NCBI RefSeq assembly: GCF_949628215.1
Contig: NC_134279.1
Location: 81,771,330 to 81,835,329 of the forward strand
Source: Phalacrocorax aristotelis
Lineage: Eukaryota; Chordata; Aves; Suliformes; Phalacrocoracidae
Length of the DNA stretch: 64,000 bases
Direction of reading: 5' to 3'
In this document: positions 13,077 to 24,536 of the stretch, one piece after another
Layout of the letters: the number at the start of each line of letters is the position of its first letter
Position numbering within the stretch: position 1 is the first letter of the stretch
Program-made: the position numbers and the translations under genes
Notes under the pieces: model-generated
Databases searched by the model: none
What the model was told of the DNA's origin: nothing
Seen by the model: only the letters and a program-made list of their open reading frames with translations

Positions 13077-16000
13077 GTAAGTCCTGGTGACCTTCGGTAG
13101 GAACACAGGAATACAGATCAGCAGACGGTGCCACCAGCAGATCCACATCCTAACATTCAGCTTTTCACCATATGCTGTGCTCATGACAGTGATAAAGTGG
13201 TGCCTTACAGCAAAACTAGAGGACCTCACAAGGCCTTGGGCTATGAATACATCCTAACCACGGCCGAAGATCACTGTGCTACCTCTGAAGAGCTTCTGCC
13301 CACCCAGGACCCACTGCTACGTCTCTCCAGCCAGCATCGGTGTGTGGCTGAAGTATACAGCACTTGTTACAGCTCATCATGCAAAACTGGGAAGAAGGGC
13401 TGGTTTCATCATGGGACAGGATTTTTGGGGTCCTAAACAGGATTGCAGTGGGGTAGAGTGATCTTGGAAACCCTTCTAGGAAGGTTGCAAGTGTGATAGG
13501 AATGGACTCAGACCACAGGATGCCCTGAGGCAGCACAGGCTGTGTTTAGTTAGCCCAGGAGCTGGTGAGCCAGAATGCTTCCCGCATAAAAAACACACGG
13601 AGCCAACAATGACCACACGGTCTGGCCACGTCCACCAACCCCTTCCTACCTGTGGCAGCCCAAGTCCTGCTTTTTCTCAAGCAGAAGGCATCGGTGGTGT
13701 CCCCATTTCAGGCTGGTTGCTGTCATATGATGCTCCCACTTTCTGGCTGCTCGGGAGCCCAGAAGTGGAGCGCTCAAGTTCTGTAATTCCTTCCTGTTAC
13801 CTAAACGCTGCCAGTTTAATTTCTCCCCCAGAGTCAGCACAATTTGCCTAAGTGGCGAATGCTGAACCAACGCAGGGTTTGCAGCTTACACGTCGACTGC
13901 TTAGTGAGAGTGAAGAGGCACAAGGAATAATTGTGCTCTCCATTATTGTTGAAACCTGTAATTTGTTCCTAGCCTGAGGCTAATCTCCCTTGGGAATAAG
14001 GATGCTTGAAGATTTTAGAGTCTACCTAGTCTATTAAAAAGAGAAGAGAGGGGGAGTAAGTTAGAAGATAGGAAAAAGAGGGTAATAAACAACCAAAAAT
14101 ACCTCCAATGCAGTGGGAAGTCATGGGAACAACTTGTTTCCCTGTTCATTCAACACTCTAGCTGTGCTAAAACCTGGTGCGCTTTGTCTCTTCCTCTTCA
14201 CTGTGAATTAGGGTGCCAGGAGCAGGGGTAGAGCAGTTTATTGACCACCTGCGACTAAAGCGGTGACAGCTACTGCTCAGCCAACAGTACCGTGGGGATG
14301 CAGGGTTGTCCCCTCTCCCCACGCACCAAACCCTGCTGCCGGTCCCCAGGGAGAAGGTGCTTGGTGGGGGAGCCCCAGGCAGCGCAGGCACAAAGCCAAA
14401 TCTCTCTCCTGGCCATTTAGGAGTAGCCTGGGGACTGCTTACATCCGCCCACCTTAACCATGTGAAAAAGCCTTGGCAGGATCATTGCCTGGGTGGTTTT
14501 GGAGAAAATGGCTCCATTGTTCAACGCCAAACACTCTGGTGGAACCAGCAGCTACTGCAACACAGGATGCTCTGACCCATTTCTTCAGGGTGCACAGGCA
14601 TAGTCGGGACCAGGATTACTTGGGAACATTGCAACTCTCCATCTAGGACCTACTTTTTACCATCTCTGAAACAAAGAATAGGATGACTTGGATTGAATTC
14701 TCAAGATGTGTCAACAGGGAAGCAGGTAGCTAGGTATTTAATGACTTTTTTTTTCCCCCCTTGGGAATAATTCATATTATCTTCTTGCCGAGCAGCTGCA
14801 CACCCATAACAACCTCACAACAGAAATGCAAGGGACCAGCGGGAGCACTGTCATTTTGAAATAGATGCTCTCCTGGCTGCATTGTCATTGTTAAATCTGC
14901 ATCCCAAGGAAAATGTTCATCCATTACAAATGCAGCATTTCCCACAGGCAAAAAGAAAGGAATTTCCATCTACGTGAGACTATCTTAGAGATGGTTGGGG
15001 CAGGAAAGTCACTGAGGAACAAAATAGCAGGGGCAGGAGTTTGGAGAAATGTGCTGGGCTAAATTTAACTCAGTGAAAGAAAAGCCTGCTGTTTAAAATG
15101 CTTGTGCTATCACAAAGAGGGGAAGAACCCAGAAATGTGAATACATGAATGGGAGGAAAGGGGCAGAAAGGCTTTCTTTGGTGGTCAGGTATGGATTAAA
15201 AAGAATGAAATTCTAGTGGTAGGGGCAAAAATCTTCTTTCCACCCATTTTGGTGCATGGCTTTGAGTGAGGTTTCACAGCCTCAAGAGCATCTGATCCAT
15301 GAGTCTGCTCCTCTTCTGCATAAATACACTGAGCTGTTAATCAGCGCGGGGCTGGCAACCCACTGTCCCTAGTTAAGTGTTGCAGAGTAGCGCCACTGGA
15401 GAGACCCAACTCTAGGACAAGACCTTCTGGGGTAGAGGACACGTTGGACTGGACAGAGAGGGCACCAGAGCAATGACACTGTATGTCCCAACCAGCTGCT
15501 CTGAAGGAATGGGAAATCCCAACTTCAGTTCCTCCAGCTTGCAACTCCAGCCCTCAGGCTTTTATAAAACCATGCCTAGGAAAATGGGGAAAACACCTTT
15601 TTCTACCACAAACAGTTTTTTTCACATTTTAAATTCTGGGGCTGGGGGAAATGCAGTTTTGGTGTACATTTTCTTTCCAGCGAGCCCGCCACGTGGCGTG
15701 GTCACCCACCCACAAAGCGGTGACATCCAGAATTCCTTTCACTCACCCATCCTCTCCATTGCAGCTGAAATCCAGGCACACCGGGCTGTCCATCCAGGCC
15801 ATCGTTCCCCTGATCACTGCCAAATCCCAGAGCAAACTGGAGACGGTGCGAGCGATATGGTTCTGGCTCTGCCACAACATCGGTAAGTCTGCTCCCACAG
15901 TTTTGCAGAGATGTGGAAAGCCCTTTCTTCATATGCCACCTCCTGGATTTAAGCTCTTCATGCCCCACAGAATAGAGACTCCGCAGTATTCTTGTTGCAG

Positions 16001-19000
16001 CCGTGAATTGAAATGTCTCCCTCTTGAATTCAGCAAAGTGCCTGGAGTAGGACCTGGTTCCCTCCGTGGGACCCTCCATCCTGGAAATGGCTTCCCTGGC
16101 ACTCAGGTGCCAGCCCCCCACTGGCACTCAGGTGCCAGCCCCCCAGAGACACCGGTAAAGCCCACCTGCCTCCGGTGAACTCAGCTTCAACGCATCAGAG
16201 GCTGTTCCCCTGATAATGCAAATTCAATGAGGCTGAGCTACGCCTGGCAGCAGTCATCTGGGGACACAGGAATCTCAGCACAATGCAGCCGTTTCGTGTG
16301 ACTTTACCCTACTACATCCATGTGTGCGAGACAATATGATTGTCACTGTACCTCTCTTGAATGGCGCAATGGCTGTTTACATGCGCTGGGAACCCAACTC
16401 CCCCAAGGCTTTGGCAAGTCTTTGCTCGTATGGGGAATTGTCAAACTCTTGAATAATGATGCATAGAAGAGCTGTCATGGCTTCCAGGGTGGGTAGGCAG
16501 ACAAATAGGGTTGGGCAGGAGAAGGAATGGGATCGTTTTGAAAATAATAAGCCCTTACGTTGGCCTGAAATTGCATGGTATTCTCCCTTTCCTAGAATAT
16601 GATGTGGATGGCTTCTTGGGGCTGTCTCAGAAGACCCACGTGCCAGAGCAGGTCCTGCAAACTGGAAAAGCTGTGTGTTCGGGTTATGCCCATTTATGCC
16701 AGGAAATGTGCAGGTAAAACTCACCCTGGGCTTTCTCCTGCCCCCTTGAAGATCTGAGGTAGGGTCATACACCTGGCATGGGGCTTGCCACACAACCAGC
16801 ATCATTTACCCACCATGTCCCCACGCACAGCAGCTGCCTCCCTCCTCCTCTACTTGGATGGAGGAGTATATATGGCTTTGACAGGTTAACCAGAACCAGA
16901 GATATGAGGGATGAGGGTTGGGAGTAGCTGTGGAGGAAGAAGGGGGATGGATGAAAGCTGAATTTGGCCAACAGCGTGCACGAGTGGGGTTCTGGCTTTA
17001 AGAAGGAGGTTGTACTAACTGTGCAACTTGGGTTGCTCTCCAAGAAAGCAAGCACAAAGCAGTGTTTCATCTGTGCTTATCCCCCTTGCTGGCTCTCCCT
17101 GGGCAGGGAGGCGGGTTTGAGCTGCATGGAGGTCCCGGGGTTTGGCCGGAGCATGGGCTCCTGCAGAGGCCGGTGGTGCCAGCAGCAGAAGAGCAGCCAC
17201 ATGTGGAACGCGGTGGAGCTGGAAGGACAGTGGTGCCTCCTGGACGCTTGCTGGGGTGCAGGGACCGTGGATGCAGAGAACAGGTTGTTTGTGCCCAGGT
17301 GAGACACCCCTTCCCCTGCCATCACTGGAGACATGGTCCCCAACACAAATGGACAAGGCTCAACCTCACTTTGGAGACACCCCAGAATGGCAATCCCAAC
17401 CCTTCCAGGAGACCCCTTAAAGTCTGGGTTCACCAGGCCTTGAGCCCCTATTTCTGATACCCTCCCCAGAAGCTACGTGTAGAAGGTCCATAGAGCTATT
17501 CTGCTCATCCTCAGCTACAGTGGGTGTTCAGGGACGTCATGCAAATGTGGACCCTCTATATGCAAACATCTACGTTACATGACTTATTCCCTGAGCTGGG
17601 GCAGTAGCTTTTCAGATGACGACTTCCCCACACAACTTGTTTTTAATCTGCAATGAGCGTCACTCATGAAGTAACACATCCTCATTTTCACAGCAGCTTT
17701 GCTCTTATGTGGTTCCATATGTAATTACTTGAGATTTCTCAGCCCATGCTAAGCAAATAACAACTCTCATGAAAGTTATTTGTACGATTTTATAATTTCC
17801 ATTAACTGTGTTATGGGATTGCATTTTAAATTTTTTTCTCTAATAATGCATAATGAAATAATTGTGGAATTTCTAATAGGTAATTATCTTGCTGAGAACA
17901 GTTTAAAACACCAGTGTGGGTTGGTTTTAGCTGAGCATGGGGAAAAGAGGAGAAGGAGAACGGAACGTCACCTGGAGCAACAGGCAAAGACAACAGCTCC
18001 TTGTGGTCCAATGCAGTGGCCTCACAACCTTCAGGTCAACAGATGTAACAGGGCTTCACAGGATGAACCCAACACAAGGCTGGTCACACATCTGCAGCTT
18101 GACCCACTCAGCAAACACCTAAGCAGGGGTGATGTTCGGAAAGTCGGGTTAGGCATATCCAAATTGGAACTAAAATGACTTTTTTTTTCGTTTCAAAATC
18201 ATATGTAAATCCTTGGAAGAGCTTTAAACCAAGATCAGACACCATATTGAAACATATTCTGAAGTAACAGGCCTTGGTAGAGGAACCACTCAGTAAAATT
18301 ATGTCCTCTGCAGCTCATAGGCTCATCCTAACTGGTTGCTGGAAGAGGTCTGTTACAGGGCTGGGAACTGCAGTTTCAGCTCTGGGCATCTCAGTACAGG
18401 AAAAATAAAGGGCAGCAGAAAATGAATGCCAGATGAGAGCTTGGCCCTCCCTTACTGAAGCTGGTGCAGCTCTGATGGTGTGGAGGAAGCACCCTTCTCT
18501 TACAGCAGTGCATCATGACCACTCAGGATGCTAAGGGTTTTCTCGCTCCTTCCATGGCATCTTCTCCTCTCACCTTGCAGGCATGACGATTTTTTCTTCC
18601 TCACCGACCCTGAGCACTTCATTGAGACCCACTGGCCAGAGGACCCCCAATGGCAGCTTCTGCAACCCCCCATCTCGCGGGAAGACTTTGAGCAGAGAGT
18701 TTTTAAAACTTCAGAGTTTTTCAGACTTCAGCTCTCCCTCCTTTCTCCCAACACTTCCCTTCTCAAAACAGGTAAATGCAAAGCAAGGGCTAAATCCTAG
18801 TAATCTAAGAGCTCTCTTGCTTTTAAGAAATAAGTTTGGGTTGAGGACAACGTTTCTGCTTCAAAAATGGCTCATCTGTCTATTTTTAAACACATGTTTA
18901 ACATCTAGTAGAGTAGAGGCACATATTTAAGCAATTTCTGGAATCAAGGCCATTGTGTGATACTGTGATTAGTAAACTGGGAATTAGGATTCATAAATTA

Positions 19001-22000
19001 TAGTTAATTGAGCCAAATGACTTAAGGCCTTTTGTGCCTGGCTTTTCCCATCTAAATTCACTGACAGTAGCAAAATAGCTTCAACGTACCTGAGACACAG
19101 TCCTCATTGTGTTCATAGGCTGGGGAGGGAGCCTCCCAGATAAAACATGGCCTGGAACATTCACATCCCATTTTTTGAAAATGAAGGGAAGGGGCTGGAG
19201 TTGTTTTTGCTTGATTGTAGTCTTATGACAATTTTTCAGGTTGGATAAAACACGATCTTCTTATCTGGACACCCTTTGTACATCCATTCCCCTGGATGGT
19301 CACAGGACTATATGGGTTTTTTCCTGCAATTTATTTTATCAAGACAGCAAGCTAGGTGATAAAGCTATCTCAGATGAGGGGAGTTGTCAGGCTTACAGAA
19401 AATGAATGTATGCCAGACAAGGTAAGCTGTAAAGCTTTGACCGAGAGAGGTTATTACTTACCCAGAAACCAAACTCCTCCAGTATTTCCAGGATGCTGGG
19501 GCTTTGCCAAGATGGGCTATCACACACTTTTTGAGCAGTGAGTGCCCTTGTGCAAATCAAATTAAATTGGGAATAGCTGAAAGGTCAATGCTGCCGATTA
19601 CACAAAGCTCTTGTGGTGCTTCTCCACCGCAGAACCTCAGAGCAAGTAGACTTTGTCTACCTGTACCCAAGGTCACACAGCACCTACATGGCAAATGCAG
19701 GAAGGGAGATGTGGAGAAACTCCTTTCAGGTCCAGGTCACCAGGGAGGCTCCAAGGCAAAAAACCCCAAACAACACAATGTCTGCGGTCTCAGAAGAAAA
19801 ACAGGAGATCAATAGTCCAACCAGTCCCTTCATCTTGGTGCCAAAGCGATAAATTGCAAAACATAGACTCTCACCAAATATCATTAGTGGTGCTACAAAA
19901 GCCCAAAGGGAAGAATGAGGAAAAATAAAAGTATTTCATTATCCTCTCCCCTCCCTCTCCCAGTTTTTGATAGCCAAAAGACACAGGGATGGAGCCCAGC
20001 AGCAGCTCAGAGCTTTGGGTCCTCGCTGGCCAGTAGCTGCCATGAACCAAAATGGACCCGAGGAAAGGCGCTAGGGAAGCAAACCTGCCTGGCACACCCC
20101 GGCTACATCACTCCGTTGTATCCCCTTGGCTGGAGGAAATCCTGTCCCTCAACCACAAAACTCACTGGGTGACCTGGGCTACGAGCACAGTTTTCTTTTT
20201 TTCTTTCCTCCAAAACTGAGATTAAAGGAGATTTTTCCATTAGAACATGAAAAAAAATGTCATCTATTTTTCCCCCTTGTGACCTTCTCATCTTGTGCAG
20301 GGAAAGAACTGTATTCGTGGACCCAGCCTGAAGAGTTTAACCACTGCAATTAGCCTCAACAGCCAGCCCCGTATCAGAAGTGTCCTTAAAACACCGAATT
20401 GCAAACCCAGATTGTGAGCCGAACCAGACATCTGCTTTTGTTGATGCGAAATTATGGTTATATTGATCTAGGTTGATGGAAGTAAGCCATCACCTTACAG
20501 GGTACACTTAAGTATCTACAGCCACCTTGGTGCAAAAACGCTTGAGATCTTTGGTGCAAATTCAGCCTATTTTCCCGCTTTGGCTACTGCCGATTAATTC
20601 CTGCTCTATTATATTTGAGCATCTCTCATCTGCTTGAAATGCTTAAAAGCTTTCAGCCAAGATTCCTCCCACAAATCACTATCTGATGGAAGCTGAAGGT
20701 GGGACACCTTGCAAAGGGACCTGATTTTCAGGAAATGCCTGGCACCCATCCTCTGAAAACCCAGCCCTTTTAATTGCTAACATTGCCTGGGCGTTAGGGT
20801 TGGTAACCGCAGTGACGAAGGGCATTCAGTCCTATGGAATTAAGATTTATAAGATATTTTTCTTTCTATAGAAAGGCAGTCATTGGTGGCATAATGTAGA
20901 TACAATAGCTAGGGTGGGAGAGGGGAAGGGAAGCCTTTTAAACAAGGCTTTGAGAAATTAGAAACATGCCTGTACTTTAATGGTGGGTTCTTCCCCCCAC
21001 ACAATTAATGCAACATACGTTGACCTCCTGCAGCACTGAGCGTGCTGACATGGGAACACATTACCAGCTTCACCTGGCCTCCCTGGAAACCAGGAATTTC
21101 TAGCGCATGGCTTGAATTAACTCAATAAAACAAACAAATGTTTGTTTTAAACGTAGCCATTAATTATCTCCTTGGGTCTCCTTCCCGAAGCGAAATGCAT
21201 TGCTGGCTTCCCTATCTCATCATCGCTGGCTCCGCTGCATACAATGTTCTGTTCTTTTCTTTCTTCCTAAAGATCCTAATATGATGCAGCCGGCCAGGCC
21301 AGCAGCTTCGGAAACTAGCATAGAGCGAATTTAATAACAAGCAAACCTGCAGTTAATAAAGTCTGTCATCAGTAATGTCTCCACTGAACACTTGCCAGGA
21401 GAGAATTGTTTGCACTTACTGTGTGAGCCAAGTCACAGCTTTAACAGGCAAGGCACAAATAAAACCCAGCCTTCCCATTCTTTTCACATCTCTGTTTCAA
21501 CCTCCCAACAAAAACTGTGGGGCAAACAATGAAAAAATCCAGATTCAAACTGAAAAAAAAAAAAAAAGTCATCCCCCCCCATTATTCATTAGATTATGAA
21601 ACACGTTTCATAATCTAATAATTAGCAAGGGGCAATTTTTTCAGCATGAATCTGGAGTCTTTTGTCATTTTCTGTTAGCACCCAAAACAAATGAACATTG
21701 TGCACAGCGCGGGTGCTGATACCAGCCGTGGGCTCCCGCAATGCCATTGCCCAGTACTCCCCTCTCCAGCAAAAATGTAGTAAGGATGGGACGATGCAGA
21801 GCAGCCGCGCTCTGGACGTGAGGCAAGCCATCCTTGGGCTCTTAGGGACCCTGGGTAATGAAAAGCAGGCTTAATTTCCACAGACCTTGAGGGTGGTTAG
21901 TTTAAGTATGCATCTCAGTACATCTGTGTGCCAGTGCCAGGCTCTGTGAAGCACTTTGGGATCCTTCAAGGGCAAAAATGACTCAAAGTCATCTTCTCTG

Positions 22001-24536
22001 TGGCCATTTTTCTCATGTTTTCATCAATACCTGGAGAGAAAAGGTATAAAATACCATTAAACCAGGATTTTCTACCCAGGCTGCCCCAGTACCTGTGGCT
22101 TCACATGGAATGATGTAGCTCACCACGTGCTGAAAGCAGCCTGCTGTCTGCTGGTTAGACGGTCCCGTCTTCTTCAGGGCCAAGACTGCAGGGCTTGCGA
22201 AACCTTGCCCTGTCCCCATTGCAAAATCAATCAACCACCCCTCCTGTCCCGGAGCAGATAGAAATCCCTTGGGAGGGCTTGCTGCACTGAGAAGTGCCCT
22301 CTCTTACTGCAGAATGGGTTTACAAGCAGCAAGACGTGGCACATGGAGGGTGGGGTGAAACCAAGGCCATGGCAACTCTTCTCCTCCATGGTGACTTCCC
22401 CCAGAGAAGCTCCGTTTCTGGGTGCAAAGGTGGGTTCAGATTGGCTTTAAAGCCGCCTGCTGCAGCCTGCCTGGGGGAAGAGGTCGGTTTGCTGCTGGGG
22501 AGGTGGTGGGTGGTGTGTGGTGGCCCTGAGCAAGAGACTGCTTATGTCCACCAAGGAACAAAAGCCATTGGGAAAGAGCCCCAGCACTTACCCACCAGCC
22601 AGGGGTACCACCACCACCTTCTTGTACCAATGCACCTCTCCTGCGGACGTGCTGCTCTTCCCTCTCCCCAGTCAGTTCACACTCCAAGACTGTGGATTTT
22701 TGTGATTTGGTGAGGCTAAAATTTAGAAAAAATATTTTAATAATAATAATAGTGGAAAAAAATTAAATTAATTTCTAAAATGTGGCAGTGATGTGGGATC
22801 TCCTAGCAGCCAGGCTGGGATATTTTGATCCTCCCAGCTGCTTTGCTGGTTTGACACCACAGTGTAAGACCTGCAGCTTAGAGGAATGACTCCAGCTCCA
22901 GAAGCCATGCAAGAATTACCCCCATGCACGGCATCATTAGTTTAGTTTCGGGTGTCTCAGGACCCAAAGGATAACTATTTGTACCTGTCCCCATCATGTC
23001 CAGATCTAGTAGTATCAGCATTTCTCTTTCAGCAAGGGGAGAAAAATGGCAAAAGGTGAGGAAGGGTCTTGCTAAGGTCCTTTGGCAGGTAGAGGCAAAA
23101 AGAGGAGAATCATGTCTCTGGCTCTCATGCAGATGATTTGGGTCAACACTGCAAAAGTGAATGCGTTACACTGCTGATGAAACTGTTGTAAAAGGTGTTT
23201 TGTTCACCCTTCTGCAGCCCATGGAGAGGTGTCAGTGACCCTGGGGACCACCCACCCAACAGAGTTCACCTACCAGCTCTCCAAACTCCAGGGCACCACA
23301 ACTGGAGAGGATGTAAGTGCAGGTCATGGGATGATGACAGTGTCCGAGAACAACACGACCATCAAAGTGACTCCCCCAACTGAAGGCTTGTTCGACCTCA
23401 TGATCTTCGCGCGCCATGCCGACTCTCAAGACCCGTACAACTGGGTGTGCTCCTATCAGATCCAATGCCTGGAGCCACGCAATGGAGAGAAACTGCCTGA
23501 AAACCCATTTCATTTCTGGGGCCTTCACCAAAAGGTGGGAGATTTTGGCATCAAGGAGAGCAGCCACAAAGGGGAGCTGCTTGTTGCTCCACAGGGAACT
23601 TTGCTCTTGACTCTCCAGACATCCCGAGCCTTGCTTGCCATGTATGAGCTGGTTAATAAAGATTTAGATGCTGCTCTGAGCAAGAAATGCTTGGCTGCTC
23701 AAGCTGAGGAGGGGAAGTTGAGTTGCCATGTGCTCTGCCCTTTCCAGGGTTACTACTGGCTCTCCGTGTTTGTGAAAGATTTAGGAGGCAGCACCTTCAG
23801 GAACGCAGCCAATTTCCTCATTCATTGTTTGAGGCCTGTCAACCAGAACGAGCTCTTCCCCTTGGGGCTGAGCATGCACTGCGGGAGCGGGATCAGCTCC
23901 AGCGGCCATGGCCTCTCCAACCCCAGCCACCCTGCTCCCATCATCACCACCAAGCTGGGGAAGTGCAACATCACCTTCCACACACCTGCCAACGTCGAGG
24001 TGACGGCCAGCTTGAGTAAGGACAAAGTCATGAGCGCCAAGTACCCCCTGGACAGGTATGTCCTGGTCACCCACCTGAAGACTAAAGTCAGTGTGTGCGT
24101 TGTGCTCCCCGAGTCGGGCGTCTACAAAGTAGGGCTTTTTGGGAGAAGCGAGGACCACAAGGACTTTGTTCATATTTGTGACTACATTATACGCTGCTTC
24201 TCCGATCCGAGCTGGCCTCCCTTCCCGAGGGTGTACAGCCTGTGGAGGAGAGGCTGCGTGTTGCTAGAGCCACGCACAGGGGTGCTCCAAGAGCAGAGCT
24301 GGGTCCGCTTCAGGGTCAAGGTGCCGAAAGCCTACCAAGCTGTCATCCTTGGGCAAGACAAGACAGCGATGAAGCAGACCCCGAATGCGGTCTGGGAAGG
24401 GGATGCGTTCACAGGGGCTGCAGGGACGCAGGTCAAACTGGCAGCCAAGTTCAGCCAGCACTGCTCCTCCCTGGAGGTCATCCTGGTGTTTGAGGTGGAG
24501 GGTGGCTCACCTGCCTCCCTGGGGTGTTCGGGATAA
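12400..24536 (+). CDS. Kyphoscoliosis peptidase (KY)-like, transglutaminase-core protein
   Basis: Six segments join in frame with GT-AG introns: 12400-13076, 15765-15882, 16596-16713, 17107-17298, 18581-18771 and 23218-24536. From ATG 12438 this gives 858 residues. Residues 1-213 are a basic, Ser/Lys-rich tail I do not recognise. Residues 214-370 form the transglutaminase-like core, with Cys280 in AVCSGYA, His323 in HMWNAVELEG and Asp338 in LLDACWGAG, so the triad is intact. The FFFLTDPEHFIETHWP stretch (360-375) and the WQLLQPP segment are KY hallmarks. Residues 420-858, in one exon, hold about four beta-rich KY-type domains. Known KY is a muscle Z-disc-associated protein needed for muscle maintenance, and its loss causes kyphoscoliosis and myopathy. 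Compared with mammalian KY (about 560-660 residues) this protein is longer and diverged, so I call it a paralog. The start is uncertain because the frame is open back to acceptor 12399. I cannot see how it is regulated. Confidence 0.88.
15765..15882 (+). other. KY-like exon: start of transglutaminase-like core
   Basis: The acceptor is cctctccattgcag and the donor is atcg/gtaagt. It encodes 39 residues plus one base, including VRAIWFWLCHNI, which corresponds to the conserved RAIWxWxCHxIxYD helix ahead of the catalytic cysteine in KY proteins. Confidence 0.92.
16096..16145. repeat. Perfect 25-bp tandem duplication
   Basis: Two identical, directly adjacent 25-bp units each begin ctggcactcaggtgcc. 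They lie in the KY-like intron between the second and third identified exons. This is probably recent slippage, given that the copies are identical. Confidence 0.9.
16596..16713 (+). other. KY-like exon: catalytic cysteine
   Basis: The acceptor is ctccctttcctag and the donor is tgcag/gtaaaa. It encodes EYD at the junction and then AVCSGYAHLC, with the nucleophilic cysteine at residue 280. The phase is 1 in and 2 out. Confidence 0.93.
17107..17298 (+). other. KY-like exon: catalytic histidine and aspartate
   Basis: The acceptor is ctccctgggcag and the donor is gtgcccag/gtgaga. It carries the EVPGFGRSMG loop, HMWNAVELEGQW (His323) and LLDACWGAG (Asp338). Both residues match the KY and transglutaminase-like triad. 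The phase is 2 in and 2 out. Confidence 0.93.
18581..18771 (+). other. KY-like exon: end of core
   Basis: The acceptor is cctctcaccttgcag and the donor is aaaacag/gtaaat. It encodes DDFFFLTDPEHFIETHWP and then WQLLQPPISREDFEQ, closely resembling the segment after the catalytic aspartate in KY. The phase is 2 in and 1 out, and the next intron is 4.4 kb. Confidence 0.92.
18772..23217 (+). other. Large intron of the KY-like gene
   Basis: This 4.4-kb intron runs from gtaaatg to cccttctgcag. I see no credible additional exon: the final exon joins directly in phase, and the junction falls where KY sequence is continuous. It contains a perfect hairpin (listed separately) beside homopolymer A and C runs near 21553-21580, and a short TAA-rich microsatellite near 22738-22751. 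Confidence 0.7.
21588..21619. repeat. Perfect 15-bp inverted repeat, 2-bp spacer
   Basis: The arm attagattatgaaac is followed by ac and then the exact reverse complement gtttcataatctaat. The site is immediately preceded by a run of 15 A (21553-21567) and a run of 8 C (21573-21580). It could extrude as a cruciform or fold as an intronic RNA hairpin. No function is known to me. Confidence 0.95.
23218..24536 (+). other. KY-like terminal coding exon: C-terminal beta domains
   Basis: The acceptor is acccttctgcag. The exon has 1319 coding bases and ends at TAA 24534-24536. It encodes residues 420-858. Recurrent domain-end motifs such as FDLMIFAR, YWLSVFVKD, YKVGLFGRSE and VILVFEVEG, and repeated IQCLEP, IHCLRP and IIRCF endings, suggest about four successive KY-type beta-sandwich repeats. 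The SNPSHPAPIITT segment parallels a conserved KY stretch. By recollection mammalian KY has fewer such repeats, so a domain duplication is likely. Confidence 0.9.
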
